NCBI GenBank assembly: GCA_000702685.1
Contig: JNJD01000009.1
Coordinates: 175,798 to 239,797 of the forward strand
DNA length: 64,000 nucleotides
Direction of reading: 5' to 3'
From: Lachnospiraceae bacterium AC2028
GTDB lineage: Bacteria > Bacillota > Clostridia > Lachnospirales > Lachnospiraceae
In this document: positions 9,563 through 18,613 of the stretch, piece by piece
Layout of the letters: every line of letters starts with the position of its first letter
How positions within the stretch are numbered: the first letter of the stretch is position 1
Notes under the pieces: generated by a model
What the model was told of the DNA's origin: nothing
Seen by the model: only the letters and a program-made list of their open reading frames with translations
Database searches by the model: none
Made by a program: the position numbers and the translations under genes

Positions 9563-10405
9563 TTACAGTTCTGACACATTTGGGAAAAATATCTCAAATG
9601 TGCTTCCTTTTCCCGGAGCCGACTTAACCTTTATATATCCGCCCTGCTCCTCCGCAAGCTGCCTTGCAAGGTATAAGCCTACGCCGATTCCTTCATTATC
9701 ACTGGCCTGCCTGCTTCTGTAGAATCTTGCAAAGAGCTTGGGGATTTCCTCTTCCCCGATACCGATCCCGTGATCTTCGACGCTTATACAGGAGAACATT
9801 TCAAAGGTATTGATCCTAAGCTTAATATCTGTTCCCTCACCCGAATACTTGATCGCATTATCGATTATGTTAAAGACAGCTTCGGTCGTCCACTTAAGAT
9901 CGATATTTGCCTTTGCATCCGTACCTTCGGACAAAATGAGTTCTATGTTCTTAAGCTTTGCTTTGGGAAGAGCCTGATCATATGCTCTTTTCAAAACGGT
10001 CATAAGGGAATTTGTTTCGGGCTGAAGCCTGAAGATGCCCGTTTCAAGTCTCGACATCTTGACCAGTGCGGTTATGAGATCCTCGAGCTTCCTGCTCTGT
10101 GAATGGATCTCCTCCGCATATTCCTTCAGTTCTCCGTCCGCTTTTTCTCCGAGCAGTTCGGAGTACATCATTATATTGGTAAGAGGAGTCTTGGTCTGAT
10201 GCGAAATATTGGTGATAAGCTCTTCGATGTTTTCCTTTTCCTCACGCAGTTTCTTCTCGGAGATTGAGGAGGTGGTGAGGTAACGCATAAGCTTGCTCTG
10301 AAGCTTTGAAAGCTCGCTCTCATCAAAGTTTTTTTCTTCGAACTCACCGCTTATCGCATCATCGAGCATCTTATTCAGGAGATTGTATTCCGTGTATCTG
10401 AACAT
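9563..10405 (-). CDS. sensor histidine kinase without membrane segments
   Basis: The 280-residue kinase has a HisKA dimerisation helix with the phospho-acceptor H69 in NISHQTKTPL and an HATPase_c domain: N box FNIIDNAIKY (near 183), G1 VEDHGIGIGEEEI (near 213), G2 GIGVGLYLARQLAE (near 243). The first 60 residues are charged and helical with no hydrophobic stretch, so it is probably cytoplasmic, unlike BceS-type kinases that carry two membrane helices. Signal may therefore come through the ABC transporter or another partner. It lies one base after the response regulator stop, on the same transcript. ATG 10405. Confidence 0.9.
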   Translation of the reverse strand: MFRYTEYNLLNKMLDDAISGEFEEKNFDESELSKLQSKLMRYLTTSSISEKKLREEKENIEELITNISHQTKTPLTNIMMYSELLGEKADGELKEYAEEIHSQSRKLEDLITALVKMSRLETGIFRLQPETNSLMTVLKRAYDQALPKAKLKNIELILSEGTDAKANIDLKWTTEAVFNIIDNAIKYSGEGTDIKLRINTFEMFSCISVEDHGIGIGEEEIPKLFARFYRSRQASDNEGIGVGLYLARQLAEEQGGYIKVKSAPGKGSTFEIFFPNVSEL

Positions 10406-10406
10406 A

Positions 10407-11066
10407 TCACTGCTCCTGTTTAAATACGTAACCGATGCCGTAAACGGTATGGATAAGCTTCTCGTTCTTATCTTCTATCTTACCTCGAAGTCTCTTGACT
10501 GAAACTGTCAGCGCATTCTCATCAACGAACTGCTCATTCTGCCAGACATATTCTATGAGCCTGTCTCTTGAAAGAGTTGTTCCCTCGTTTTCGACAAAGC
10601 ATCTGAGGAGTCTTATCTCCGTCTTGCTAAGTTCGATCTCGCTTCCGTCTTTCAGGAACCTTAATCCGTCGAAATCCAGGCTGAGTCCGTTCTTTTCATA
10701 TGCGATGCCGCTTGCGCTCCGTCCGATGAGCTTTTCGACTCTCAGTCTCAGTGCCATAAGCGAAAAGGGCTTGGTCACGTAATCATCCGCACCGAGGGAT
10801 AATCCGGTCACTTCGTCGAGTTCGGTATCGTTGGCCGTGAGGATGAGAACAGGCACGCGGGAAGTTTGTCTGAACTTTCTCAGAAAATCAAATCCGCTTC
10901 CGTCGGGCAGGTTTACATCCAGTATGATCAGATCTGCCGATTCCGCATCCTTTACGTCCTTCAGACAAAAGAAGGAAGAGAAGTCATAGAGGTCATTTCC
11001 GAGTGACAGCTCTATTCCGTGGTTGATCGAGGGGTCATCTTCAATTATCATGATTCTTTTTTTCAT
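10407..11066 (-). CDS. OmpR-family response regulator
   Basis: A receiver domain (phospho-acceptor Asp in IILDVNLPDG, residue 50 from this start; EDD pocket at 9-11; Lys in YVTKPFS) is followed by a winged-helix Trans_reg_C domain (residues about 125-218, ending VYGIGYVFK). It is the partner of the kinase downstream and probably controls the ABC genes. The longest frame begins at ATG 11072, but a perfect extended -10 element at 11075-11084 would start transcription near 11067-11068, so I choose ATG 11066 (MKKRIMIIEDD). No ribosome site precedes either ATG. The mRNA may be leaderless. Confidence 0.88.
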   Translation of the reverse strand: MKKRIMIIEDDPSINHGIELSLGNDLYDFSSFFCLKDVKDAESADLIILDVNLPDGSGFDFLRKFRQTSRVPVLILTANDTELDEVTGLSLGADDYVTKPFSLMALRLRVEKLIGRSASGIAYEKNGLSLDFDGLRFLKDGSEIELSKTEIRLLRCFVENEGTTLSRDRLIEYVWQNEQFVDENALTVSVKRLRGKIEDKNEKLIHTVYGIGYVFKQEQ

Positions 11067-11074
11067 TGCCATAT

Positions 11075-11085
11075 ATTATAGCATA
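11075..11085 (-). promoter_or_regulatory. perfect extended -10 promoter of the response regulator gene
   Basis: On the minus strand TATGCTATAAT (11085 to 11075) matches TRTGnTATAAT exactly. The predicted +1 is at 11067-11068, one or two bases before ATG 11066. The -35 region is poor, as expected of extended -10 promoters. Confidence 0.7.
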
Positions 11086-11223
11086 AGCATTTCCTGCCAT
11101 TTATGAAAAAATGTGACTTTTGTCATACTCAAATGATTTCTTTTTTCACTACAGGAAAAAGAGCGCAATTGGTATTGTATAAATGCAGACAGGTAATGCG
11201 TTATGCGGAAACGGAGAATAGAA

Positions 11224-11976
11224 ATGGAAACGATCTTAAAAACCGTCGATCTGACCAAGAAATATGATAACAGGACCGTGGTGGATAATCTGAATCTCGA
11301 GATAGGAAAGGGAGAGGTGTTCGGACTGCTCGGACCGAACGGCGCAGGCAAGAGTACCACCATGAATATGATCTGCAATCTGATAAAGCCCGATTTCGGA
11401 ACCGTTGAGTTCATGGGTAAGGATTTCAGAAAGAATAAGAAGGAACTCAGCGGAAAGCTCGGATACATCCCCCAGCATCTTGCAATCCACGGAAATCTCA
11501 AGGCATGGGAGAACGTCGAGCTCTTTACTTCCCTGTACGGGATAAAGGGTGCGGAGCTTAAGGAGAGGATAAATGAGTCTCTTGAATATGTCGGACTTTC
11601 CGAAAGAAAGAACGATTATGCGAAGACCTTCTCCGGAGGAATGAAAAGAAGACTCAACATCGCATGTGCGATAGGCCATCATCCGGATCTTCTTATTTTT
11701 GACGAACCCACGGTCGGCATAGATCCGCAGTCCAGAAACTTCATCCTTGAAAAGATCAGGGAATCCAATAAAAGCGGAGCAACGGTCATTTATACAAGCC
11801 ATTACATGGAAGAGGTTGAAGCGATATGCACCAGGATCGCCATCATGGATAACGGCAAGATTATCGCAAGCGGAACAAGTGAGGAGCTTAAAAAGCTCGT
11901 TTCGGATGATACGAATTCGATCACACTTGAAGAAGTATTCCTTACTCTTACCGGAAAGAAACTGAGGGACATGTAA
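11224..11976 (+). CDS. ABC-2 transporter ATP-binding protein
   Basis: A 250-residue ATPase with Walker A GPNGAGKST, signature FSGGMKRR, Walker B LLIFDEPTVGID and switch His in YTSHYMEE, of the type that energises ABC-2 multidrug or bacteriocin exporters. I use ATG 11224, with GGAG seven bases upstream, rather than ATG 11203, which has no ribosome site. Its stop overlaps the permease start (TAATG), and two permease genes follow, so the transporter is one ATPase with a permease heterodimer. It is transcribed away from the response regulator gene at 11066. Confidence 0.92.
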   Translation: METILKTVDLTKKYDNRTVVDNLNLEIGKGEVFGLLGPNGAGKSTTMNMICNLIKPDFGTVEFMGKDFRKNKKELSGKLGYIPQHLAIHGNLKAWENVELFTSLYGIKGAELKERINESLEYVGLSERKNDYAKTFSGGMKRRLNIACAIGHHPDLLIFDEPTVGIDPQSRNFILEKIRESNKSGATVIYTSHYMEEVEAICTRIAIMDNGKIIASGTSEELKKLVSDDTNSITLEEVFLTLTGKKLRDM

Positions 11977-13037
11977 TGATCGGATATCTGATAAAAAACA
12001 ATTTCAAGATCATGTTCAGAAGCGGCGTGAACCTCCTGATCTATATCATCGGTCCCGTCATCATCTCCGCAGTGCTTGCAAGTGCGTTTTCCGCACTGTT
12101 CGAAAGCTATGAAGCCGCCGGTGATTTCAAGGCCGGATACAGCATAGAGGAAGACAGCGAACTTATTCCTTATGTCGATATCCTCAAAGAGATCGGAGAA
12201 GAAAACGGAGTGTACTTTACCGAATATGAACCCGGAACCGCGGAGGAAAGCATCCGCGATCACGATCTCGGCGGATTCGTGGAATTCGGGAGGGATTCCT
12301 ACACGGTTTATAAAACCGACGATGCAAAAACAGAAGGTACTGTCCTTAATTACATTATGAGTACTTTCTTTACCGCGATGATAAGCGGCAATGCGGATGA
12401 GATTGATATTCATGTCGAACATCCGGATCATGCACCGGCGATCGATTCTACGGATTATTACGGGATCATTTACATAGTTTATTTCGGATGGCTTGCTATC
12501 GTATGTGCGGCCGGCCTTCTGTCGAATGAACTTAAGCACAGGATTCCGGAGAGACTGAATATTTCCGGTCTGTCTTCATTTCAGATCTATTTATCCAGGC
12601 TCGTTCCGCTTGTGTCGGCAGTGGCGCTGTCGCTGGGAATTGCAGCGGTATTTAATTCATTGCTGCTCGGGGTTCATTGGGGGAATATCCTGCTTTCCTC
12701 ATTGATAGTTCTTGCCCTCATCATAGCGGCATCTGCTTTCGGACTCATGCTTTATGAATTTACGGGCAGCATGGTCGCCGCCATATTCATAGCCTTCGCA
12801 CTTATCTGGGCTATGGGATTTATCGGCGGAACCTTTGAATCGTATATCATGTCTTCCCTGCCCGAGAGTTTGAAGAATCTCATGCCCCTGTATCATTCAA
12901 ACAGGGCACTGGTAGAACTTTCAAGCATGGGAAAGAGTGATTACGTCGTCAGCGCTCTGGCATATCCGGGAGTGATCGCGGCAGTGTGCTCGGTCTTTGC
13001 GGTCGGAACTGCGGAGATAAAGAGGAGAGTAAGATAA
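11976..13037 (+). CDS. ABC-2 transporter permease, first subunit
   Basis: The 353-residue membrane protein has an N-terminal helix (residues about 20-45), an extracytoplasmic domain of about 120 residues, and five to six helices in the C-terminal half (from about 163). This is the ABC-2 permease layout (YhgE/NatB-like). It starts inside the ATPase stop (TAATG) and ends inside the start of the next permease in the same way (TAATG at 13035-13039), so the three genes are translationally coupled. It probably pairs with the next protein. Substrate is unknown. The adjacent two-component system suggests a peptide or antibiotic. Confidence 0.85.
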   Translation: MIGYLIKNNFKIMFRSGVNLLIYIIGPVIISAVLASAFSALFESYEAAGDFKAGYSIEEDSELIPYVDILKEIGEENGVYFTEYEPGTAEESIRDHDLGGFVEFGRDSYTVYKTDDAKTEGTVLNYIMSTFFTAMISGNADEIDIHVEHPDHAPAIDSTDYYGIIYIVYFGWLAIVCAAGLLSNELKHRIPERLNISGLSSFQIYLSRLVPLVSAVALSLGIAAVFNSLLLGVHWGNILLSSLIVLALIIAASAFGLMLYEFTGSMVAAIFIAFALIWAMGFIGGTFESYIMSSLPESLKNLMPLYHSNRALVELSSMGKSDYVVSALAYPGVIAAVCSVFAVGTAEIKRRVR

Positions 13038-14284
13038 TGATCAGCATAATAAAATCAACTCTGAAGCTGTTGTTCAGAAATATCATCTTCTGGATATTCC
13101 TGATCGCCATGCCTGTACTGTCTTACGTCATGCTGAGGATACAGGCGGATAATATAGGATCATATGATAAATCCGAACTCGAGGAGATAATAGAGATAGA
13201 AGATCCGGGGGAAAAAGCCGGATATTTCGGAGGAAACGGAAAATTTGTGATCAAGGTATACGATGCATCCTGCAGCAATCTTTCCGATGAGCTGCTTACG
13301 GGTCTCACACGCAGCGGAATGATCACGGTCGTAAGAGCCGGGGTTCCGGATATGACTGCGGAAGAAGCGTATGATCATGCATGCTTTGACGGATATAACG
13401 ATCTGGTAGGTGCGGATATTTACCTGGATAAGAATTTTGATGAATATGTGCTGAGCGGTGATGCGGAAAAAGCTCTTACCGTATATATCCTTTCCGATGA
13501 CGAAAGATCGGAGATCCTTGAAAATGAAATAAAGATGTTCATGGGACAGGTATCAAATGCACTTCTTATGGGGGGCAAAGATGATGTATACGAAAATCTC
13601 GAAGCACTCCGTGATGCCCTTCCCGAAAAAGAGACCGTTCTTTTAGGCAGTGAAAACGGCAGATCGCTGACAAATGCCCAGCTTGATCAGAAGGCACTTG
13701 TCGGTTATGCATTTGCTTTCCTTACACTCGGTTTTGTGTTCGGCGGAGCATTGATAGCTTATTCGGTCATCAGGGAAAGAAAGGATATGGTCCTTACAAG
13801 GGTCAAGCTGACATATCTTACGGATTCGCAGTATTTCGCAGCCAAGTTTATCTGCGGGGGGATCGTGTCATTTATGTTTGCGGTGATAACAAGCCTTATC
13901 ACGATGGCGATCGATGAGGGCAAACTGGGAATGAGCCGTATGGGATTCTTTTGGATGATCTTTTTGCTCGGCCTGATATTCTGTTCGATCAGTCTTATGA
14001 TAGGAATTCTTTTCAATGACGTCATGAGCGCGACCGTATCGGCGTTCATCCTCTGGACACTTTCCTCGCTTCTTTCGGGATTGTATTTCTCACTGGATGC
14101 CGCCGGTGATGCGATAAAGACGATGTCATATCTCATGCCTTCGAAATGGTTCCTCGATGCTGTGGAAATGCTGATGCTTGGCGACAACAGAGTGTATTTT
14201 ATGATATTATGTGTAACGGTAGCATATCTCATTGTCACTTTGGGTTTGGGCAGCATCGGAATAAAGATCGGAAAGCATGAGTGA
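13037..14284 (+). CDS. ABC-2 transporter permease, second subunit
   Basis: A 415-residue ABC-2 type permease. An N-terminal helix (about 8-30, FRNIIFWIFLIAMPVLSY) is followed by an extracytoplasmic domain of about 190 residues and six C-terminal helices from about 220 on. A longer frame opens at 12986 inside the previous gene, but ATG 13037 has an AGGAGAG ribosome site and the TAATG overlap seen at the preceding junction. It shares the layout of the preceding permease, consistent with a heterodimer. Its last eight bases overlap the histidine kinase start. Confidence 0.85.
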   Translation: MISIIKSTLKLLFRNIIFWIFLIAMPVLSYVMLRIQADNIGSYDKSELEEIIEIEDPGEKAGYFGGNGKFVIKVYDASCSNLSDELLTGLTRSGMITVVRAGVPDMTAEEAYDHACFDGYNDLVGADIYLDKNFDEYVLSGDAEKALTVYILSDDERSEILENEIKMFMGQVSNALLMGGKDDVYENLEALRDALPEKETVLLGSENGRSLTNAQLDQKALVGYAFAFLTLGFVFGGALIAYSVIRERKDMVLTRVKLTYLTDSQYFAAKFICGGIVSFMFAVITSLITMAIDEGKLGMSRMGFFWMIFLLGLIFCSISLMIGILFNDVMSATVSAFILWTLSSLLSGLYFSLDAAGDAIKTMSYLMPSKWFLDAVEMLMLGDNRVYFMILCVTVAYLIVTLGLGSIGIKIGKHE

Positions 14285-15413
14285 GAATATAAGGGATAAA
14301 AATTTCCTGCTGATAAAGCTGACTCTTCTGATAGTGTTCAGCGTGTACGGCATTATGAAAACAGTTGACGGGACAGGGGTATCTGTAAAGGTACTCCTTC
14401 TTGTTTCGTTATACATAGGATGCATGACGGCTAAGGAATTTTTCACCGGAATCAGTAAAGTCATATGCATCATCGCTTCCTGCGTCATATTTGTGATGTT
14501 GGTAATTTTTGCGGGCAGATATTTTGTTCCTTTCGGTTTCTTAAGCATTTACGAGATACTCTCTCTTTTCCCGGATATCGATCACCGGGTGTATTTTGCT
14601 CCGCTGATATTTACGATCATTGAGACACCGATCGGATTTCTCACGCTCTTTGTCATGGTGTTCATGATGGCGACGCTATATATCCAGCAGAATTATGTCG
14701 TCAGGGAACTTATTAACAGAACAAAGGACGATCTTGAGACTGAGCAGAATCTGAAAAAGGAAATGCTGCATCAGGAATACAGCGCAAAGGCCGAGCTGAA
14801 CAAAAGCATGCTGAATGCGCAGAATAAGATCCTCGAGGACAGAGCATCCCTGTCACAGACACTGCATGACAGGCTGGGACATAATATTAACGGATCTATA
14901 TATCAGCTTGAGGGAGTCAAAGTCCTGATGGATAAGGATCCGGATAAGGCTAAGACCATGGTACAGGCAGTCATAGACCAGCTCAGGACCGGAATGGATG
15001 AGATCCGTGCGATACTCCGTAAGGAGCGTCCCGAAAAAAGAAAGATCGCAATGCTTCATCTGTATGAACTCTGCGAAGACTGCAACAATAAAGGCGTTGA
15101 AGCCAATCTGACCACCGAGGGTGATGCTTCCAGGGTGCCCGATAATCTGTGGGAAGTCATTCTGGACAATGCATACGAAGCGGTGTCAAATTCCATGAAG
15201 TACGCCGGATGCAAGCATATAAACATTGTCATTGTCGTCATGAACAAGATGGTACGCTGCACAATTGAGGATGACGGTGTCGGATGTGCTAAGATAGAAG
15301 ACGGAATGGGCATATCCGGAATGCGCCAGAGAGCAAGGAGCGCGGGCGGAATGATAAGTTTTGAGTCGGAAGCCGGATTTAAGGTTACAATGCTTCTGCC
15401 GATAGCCGAATGA
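14277..15413 (+). CDS. NarL-type membrane sensor histidine kinase
   Basis: The 378-residue kinase has four hydrophobic segments in the first 130 residues, a coiled linker, a HisKA_3 domain with the phospho-acceptor His in SQTLHDRLGHN (near 197) and an HATPase_c domain (DNAYEAVSNSMKYA near 302; DDGVGCAKIEDGMGISGM near 341). The sensor loops are short, typical of intramembrane-sensing or accessory kinases linked to ABC exporters (LiaS/DesK-like). Its start overlaps the permease stop by eight bases, so it belongs to the same operon, and the response regulator follows. Confidence 0.9.
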   Translation: MSENIRDKNFLLIKLTLLIVFSVYGIMKTVDGTGVSVKVLLLVSLYIGCMTAKEFFTGISKVICIIASCVIFVMLVIFAGRYFVPFGFLSIYEILSLFPDIDHRVYFAPLIFTIIETPIGFLTLFVMVFMMATLYIQQNYVVRELINRTKDDLETEQNLKKEMLHQEYSAKAELNKSMLNAQNKILEDRASLSQTLHDRLGHNINGSIYQLEGVKVLMDKDPDKAKTMVQAVIDQLRTGMDEIRAILRKERPEKRKIAMLHLYELCEDCNNKGVEANLTTEGDASRVPDNLWEVILDNAYEAVSNSMKYAGCKHINIVIVVMNKMVRCTIEDDGVGCAKIEDGMGISGMRQRARSAGGMISFESEAGFKVTMLLPIAE

Positions 15414-15424
15414 ACGGAGCAGAT

Positions 15425-16075
15425 ATGGATAAGATAAAAGTGATAATTGCGGATGACAGTGATTTTGTCAGAGACGGTATGAAGATCATACTTGATGTCG
15501 ATGACGAATTCGAAGTCATAGGAACCGCGGGGACGGGAAAGGAAGCGATAGAGCTTGCCAGGAAGAATCCTCCCGATATATTTCTCATGGACATACAGAT
15601 GCCCGAGATGGACGGCATAGAAGCGACACGCATCATCGTCGAAGAGGGACTCGGAAAGGTTCTGATCCTGACCACATTCGATGATGACGAACTTGTCAGG
15701 AAGGCTCTTAAGAACGGAGCAAAGGGTTATCTTATCAAAAACCATACACCCGAGCATCTTAAGCAGATGATCAAATCGGTATATAACGGACTCGGAGTCA
15801 TGGAGGAAAACGTGCTTGAATCACTGGCATCCGCTCCGGCAAATTCCGCCTCAGATGCGGATCCGGTTTCTTCGGGCTTTGACGCATCCGGTTATTCGCC
15901 CCGTGAGCTTGAGATCATAAAGGCTGTGGCGGACGGCCTTTCCAATAAAGAGATTGCGGGCAAGCTTTTTATATCCGAAGGTACTGTCAAAAACTATATT
16001 TCCAATATTCTTGGTAAAGAAGGACTCACACACAGGACGGCGCTTGCGGTATATTACCTTACGGGCAGAAAATAG
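15425..16075 (+). CDS. NarL/LuxR-family response regulator
   Basis: A 216-residue regulator. The receiver has D10-D11, phospho-acceptor D56 in FLMDIQMPEMDG and the Lys in GYLIKNH. The C-terminal LuxR-type HTH reads SPRELEIIKAVADG and NKEIAGKLFISEGTVKNY. It is the partner of the kinase just upstream. An ATG at 15410 overlaps the kinase stop but has no ribosome site, while ATG 15425 (MDKIKVIIADDS) has CGGAG at a good distance and starts where the receiver family normally does. Likely target: the ABC-2 operon it sits in. Confidence 0.9.
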   Translation: MDKIKVIIADDSDFVRDGMKIILDVDDEFEVIGTAGTGKEAIELARKNPPDIFLMDIQMPEMDGIEATRIIVEEGLGKVLILTTFDDDELVRKALKNGAKGYLIKNHTPEHLKQMIKSVYNGLGVMEENVLESLASAPANSASDADPVSSGFDASGYSPRELEIIKAVADGLSNKEIAGKLFISEGTVKNYISNILGKEGLTHRTALAVYYLTGRK

Positions 16076-16118
16076 CGTAACGATTGGCAGACTGCAGATA
16101 ATTTCCGGAGAAAAATCT

Positions 16119-16571
16119 TTGAAGATCGACATCAGACAGATAAGCGAAGGTGAGGAGAGCGTGGTCATCCGCTACCGTGAACTGACTCCGAACCTGAGCA
16201 GAATCATAGGGATACTGAATAATGGGGAGAATAAGCTGTGGGGCAAGTCCGACGGCGAAAACTGCTCCGTGTCTTTGGATGCTATCCTTTACCTGGAAAC
16301 GGTGGACGATAAGCTCTTTGCCTACACCAGCGAAAAGGTCGTAAGGCTCGAAGGCTCCCTTAATTCATTTATGAGCGATACCGGTGATGATTCGTTCTTC
16401 AGATGCAGTAAATCGATGATAATAAATCTGAACAGAGTCTCGGCACTTAAGAGCCTTTCGTCAAACAGGATAGATGCGACGCTCGAAAACGGCGAACATA
16501 TCATGATATCAAGACGTTACGCTTCGGATTTCAGAAAACTTCTCAGGGGGTATAACCGGGATGAAAAATGA
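16119..16571 (+). CDS. LytTR-domain DNA-binding regulator (stand-alone, TTG start)
   Basis: This 150-residue protein has an N-terminal helical part and a C-terminal LytTR domain (residues about 55-145; SLDAILYLETVDDK, FFRCSKSMIINL, ISRRYASDFRKLL), with no receiver domain. The open frame extends upstream into the preceding gene, but the family length and GGAG (16107-16110) eight bases before TTG 16119 decide the start. Its partner is the DUF3021 membrane protein, which overlaps by 11 bases. In streptococcal HdrRM and BrsRM systems a membrane protein holds such a LytTR regulator inactive. By analogy this pair may control the ABC transporter that follows. A second pair of this kind is at 55923-56806. 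Confidence 0.87.
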   Translation: MKIDIRQISEGEESVVIRYRELTPNLSRIIGILNNGENKLWGKSDGENCSVSLDAILYLETVDDKLFAYTSEKVVRLEGSLNSFMSDTGDDSFFRCSKSMIINLNRVSALKSLSSNRIDATLENGEHIMISRRYASDFRKLLRGYNRDEK

Positions 16572-17040
16572 TAATAAGCTTTCACTGTGGGAAAAATACC
16601 TGACCAAGGAGATCGGAATAGAATTCAAGGCATGCCTTTACTTTTTCGCGATCCTGTTCTTTTATTGCGTGTTCAGGGTTGTAAACGGCGTGTACAGTGC
16701 GGAGATCCTGCATCTTACGGAGATGATCTTCACATGCTACATCATCGGATACATTCAGGTTTATCTCTTTGCGAATTTTGATGAAGCGGAGAAACTCGGC
16801 GGCAGGGAGATTGCGGGAATGATCGTATGCACCGCTCTGTACTGTGCGGTTTCACATTTTGGCAACTGGTTCGATAAGTGCCTGCCCGTCACGGCGGGAT
16901 TTGCGGCATATCTGCTTCTGGCATATGTATGCGTGTTCTATATATACAAGTCAAAACGGCGGATAGATGACAAACAGCTCAACGAAGAGCTCCGTCTTTT
17001 CCAGACACAGCATAAAAAAGTGCATGATGAAGACAAATAA
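16561..17040 (+). CDS. DUF3021 four-helix membrane protein, partner of LytTR
   Basis: The 159-residue protein has four membrane helices (about residues 23-43, 51-72, 85-103, 110-130) and a charged, helical C-terminal cytoplasmic tail of about 25 residues. This is the DUF3021 family, nearly always found directly after a LytTR gene. The tail could contact the regulator. ATG 16561 lies within the last 11 bases of the LytTR gene, so the two are co-translated. It is followed by a strong terminator. Function as inhibitor or sensor is inference from the neighbour pattern and from HdrM/BrsM, not seen directly. Confidence 0.85.
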   Translation: MKNDNKLSLWEKYLTKEIGIEFKACLYFFAILFFYCVFRVVNGVYSAEILHLTEMIFTCYIIGYIQVYLFANFDEAEKLGGREIAGMIVCTALYCAVSHFGNWFDKCLPVTAGFAAYLLLAYVCVFYIYKSKRRIDDKQLNEELRLFQTQHKKVHDEDK

Positions 17041-17048
17041 GTGCATCT

Positions 17049-17080
17049 TACGGGAACAGCTATTGTTCCCGTATTTTTTT
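17049..17080 (+). terminator. rho-independent terminator after LytTR-DUF3021
   Basis: A perfect 10-bp stem, TACGGGAACA (17049-17058) with TGTTCCCGTA (17064-17073), and a run of seven T. It separates LytTR-DUF3021 from the ABC genes starting 35 bases later. Confidence 0.88.
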
Positions 17081-17114
17081 GCTGTAATAATGGAACCACA
17101 GAAAGGAGCGGCAT

Positions 17115-17810
17115 ATGGAAAACGTCATCGAGATCAGGAACCTGACAAAAAGCTACGGCAGGAACAGAGGAGTCATCGATGTGACTCTCAATGTAAAAGA
17201 GGGAGATATCTTCGGATTCCTCGGACCGAACGGAGCCGGCAAATCCACCACGATAAGATCCATGCTCGGATTTCTCAAGTTCAGTGAAGGAAGCATCAGC
17301 ATCCTGGGGATGGATTCGGTGAAAGATCACGAGAAGATCCTTCGGGAAGTCGGTTATATGCCTTCCGAAGCATGGTTCTACAACACAATGAAGGTCTCGG
17401 ATGTGATCAGGTATGCCGCAGATGTCAGAGGACTTGACTGTTCCGAAGAAGCTGCGAAGATCTGTGAGAAGCTTAAGGTCAATACAAATAAACGCATTAA
17501 GGAACTGTCCCTGGGAAACAGGAAGAAAGTCAGCATCGTATGCGCAATGCAGCATAAGCCGAAGCTTTTCATATTCGATGAGCCTACTTCCGGACTCGAT
17601 CCCCTGGTACAGAAGCACTTCTTCGAACTGATAAATGAATATGTTGAAAAGGGAGCGACCTGTCTTCTTTCCACACATGTACTTTCGGAGGTCAATAAGT
17701 ACTGCAAGACAGCGGCAATAATGAGGGAAGGCAGACTGACAATGCTCGACTCACCTAAGATAGACGACGAAACGTTCCTTAGCTTCTACGAAGATGAGGA
17801 GGACAAGTGA
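17115..17810 (+). CDS. ABC-2 transporter ATP-binding protein
   Basis: A 231-residue ATPase with Walker A GPNGAGKST (about 36-44), a signature that reads LSLGNRKKV rather than LSGGQ, Walker B LFIFDEPTSGLD and switch His in LSTHVLSE. ATG 17115 has AAAGGAG upstream. It overlaps its permease by one base. The LSLGN signature is common in short bacitracin-type and YtrB-like ATPases of Firmicutes. The gene lies just beyond a terminator after LytTR-DUF3021, so its promoter must overlap that hairpin or the 34-bp gap. Confidence 0.9.
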   Translation: MENVIEIRNLTKSYGRNRGVIDVTLNVKEGDIFGFLGPNGAGKSTTIRSMLGFLKFSEGSISILGMDSVKDHEKILREVGYMPSEAWFYNTMKVSDVIRYAADVRGLDCSEEAAKICEKLKVNTNKRIKELSLGNRKKVSIVCAMQHKPKLFIFDEPTSGLDPLVQKHFFELINEYVEKGATCLLSTHVLSEVNKYCKTAAIMREGRLTMLDSPKIDDETFLSFYEDEEDK

Positions 17811-18601
17811 TGAAACATATATTAGCCAAAGAATTAAAACTTAATCTGAAAAGCTTTCTTATATGGAGTCTGTCCGTGGGACTGCTCGGACTTGGCTGCA
17901 TACTTCTCTATCAGAGCATGCAGGGCGAGATGAAGGATATGGCGGATGCTTTCTCCAACATGGGCGCATTTTCCGATGCATTCGGAATGAGCACACTGTC
18001 CATCGCGACTCTTAAGGGTTACTTCGCAACCGAAGTAGGAGCCGTTCACGGACTCGGAGGAGGAATGTTCGCAGCGATACTTGCGATAAGCATGCTGTCC
18101 AAAGAGGAAGAGGGCCACTCCGGAGAATTCCTTTTCTCTCTTCCCGTATCAAGGACCAAGGTTATCGCTGCCAAGGGTTTATGCGTTGCAATATATCTTG
18201 TCCTCTTTACACTGGTCTGCGGCATCCTTTATGCTTCGGGATTTGCAGGACTCGGTGAAGAACTTCCCACTGCACAGCTTGTGACATTCATGGGAAGACA
18301 GATGCTCATGAACTTCGAGGTTGCCGGAATATGCTTTGCCATCTCATCACTTTCCTGGAAGAACCGTATGGGAATGGGCATCGCACTCGCAATGCTTTTC
18401 TACTTCTACGATGTCATAGGAAGAGTTGTTCCGGATCTTAAGGACTATCTGTTTGTTGGACCTTATTCATATGTAAATGCTGCGGAGATCTTCACGGATG
18501 CCGATACTCCCGTAAAGGCGATCGTGCTGGGAATTATCGTAACGGTATGCGGAGTCATATTCGCATTTTGGTATTACAACAAGAGAGACCTTGCGGGATA
18601 A
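17810..18601 (+). CDS. ABC-2 transporter permease
   Basis: The 263-residue protein has six hydrophobic helices in the standard ABC-2 order (first at about 15-38, then a loop, then five helices from about 85 to 258). I use ATG 17810, overlapping the ATPase stop by one base, with GAGGAGG seven bases upstream, rather than the GTG at 17807. It forms a homodimeric ABC-2 exporter with the ATPase. A strong terminator follows at 18614-18648. Confidence 0.87.
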   Translation: MKHILAKELKLNLKSFLIWSLSVGLLGLGCILLYQSMQGEMKDMADAFSNMGAFSDAFGMSTLSIATLKGYFATEVGAVHGLGGGMFAAILAISMLSKEEEGHSGEFLFSLPVSRTKVIAAKGLCVAIYLVLFTLVCGILYASGFAGLGEELPTAQLVTFMGRQMLMNFEVAGICFAISSLSWKNRMGMGIALAMLFYFYDVIGRVVPDLKDYLFVGPYSYVNAAEIFTDADTPVKAIVLGIIVTVCGVIFAFWYYNKRDLAG

Positions 18602-18613
18602 TAAATCGAATGA

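Noticed and set aside
11802..12539. 245-codon minus-strand frame opposite the ABC-2 permease
   Set aside because: Antisense to a gene with coupled starts and stops; no recognisable domain.
15954..16118. Upstream extension of the LytTR frame into the response regulator gene
   Set aside because: Would overlap the LuxR HTH coding region by over 100 bases. TTG 16119 has a good ribosome site and gives the family length.
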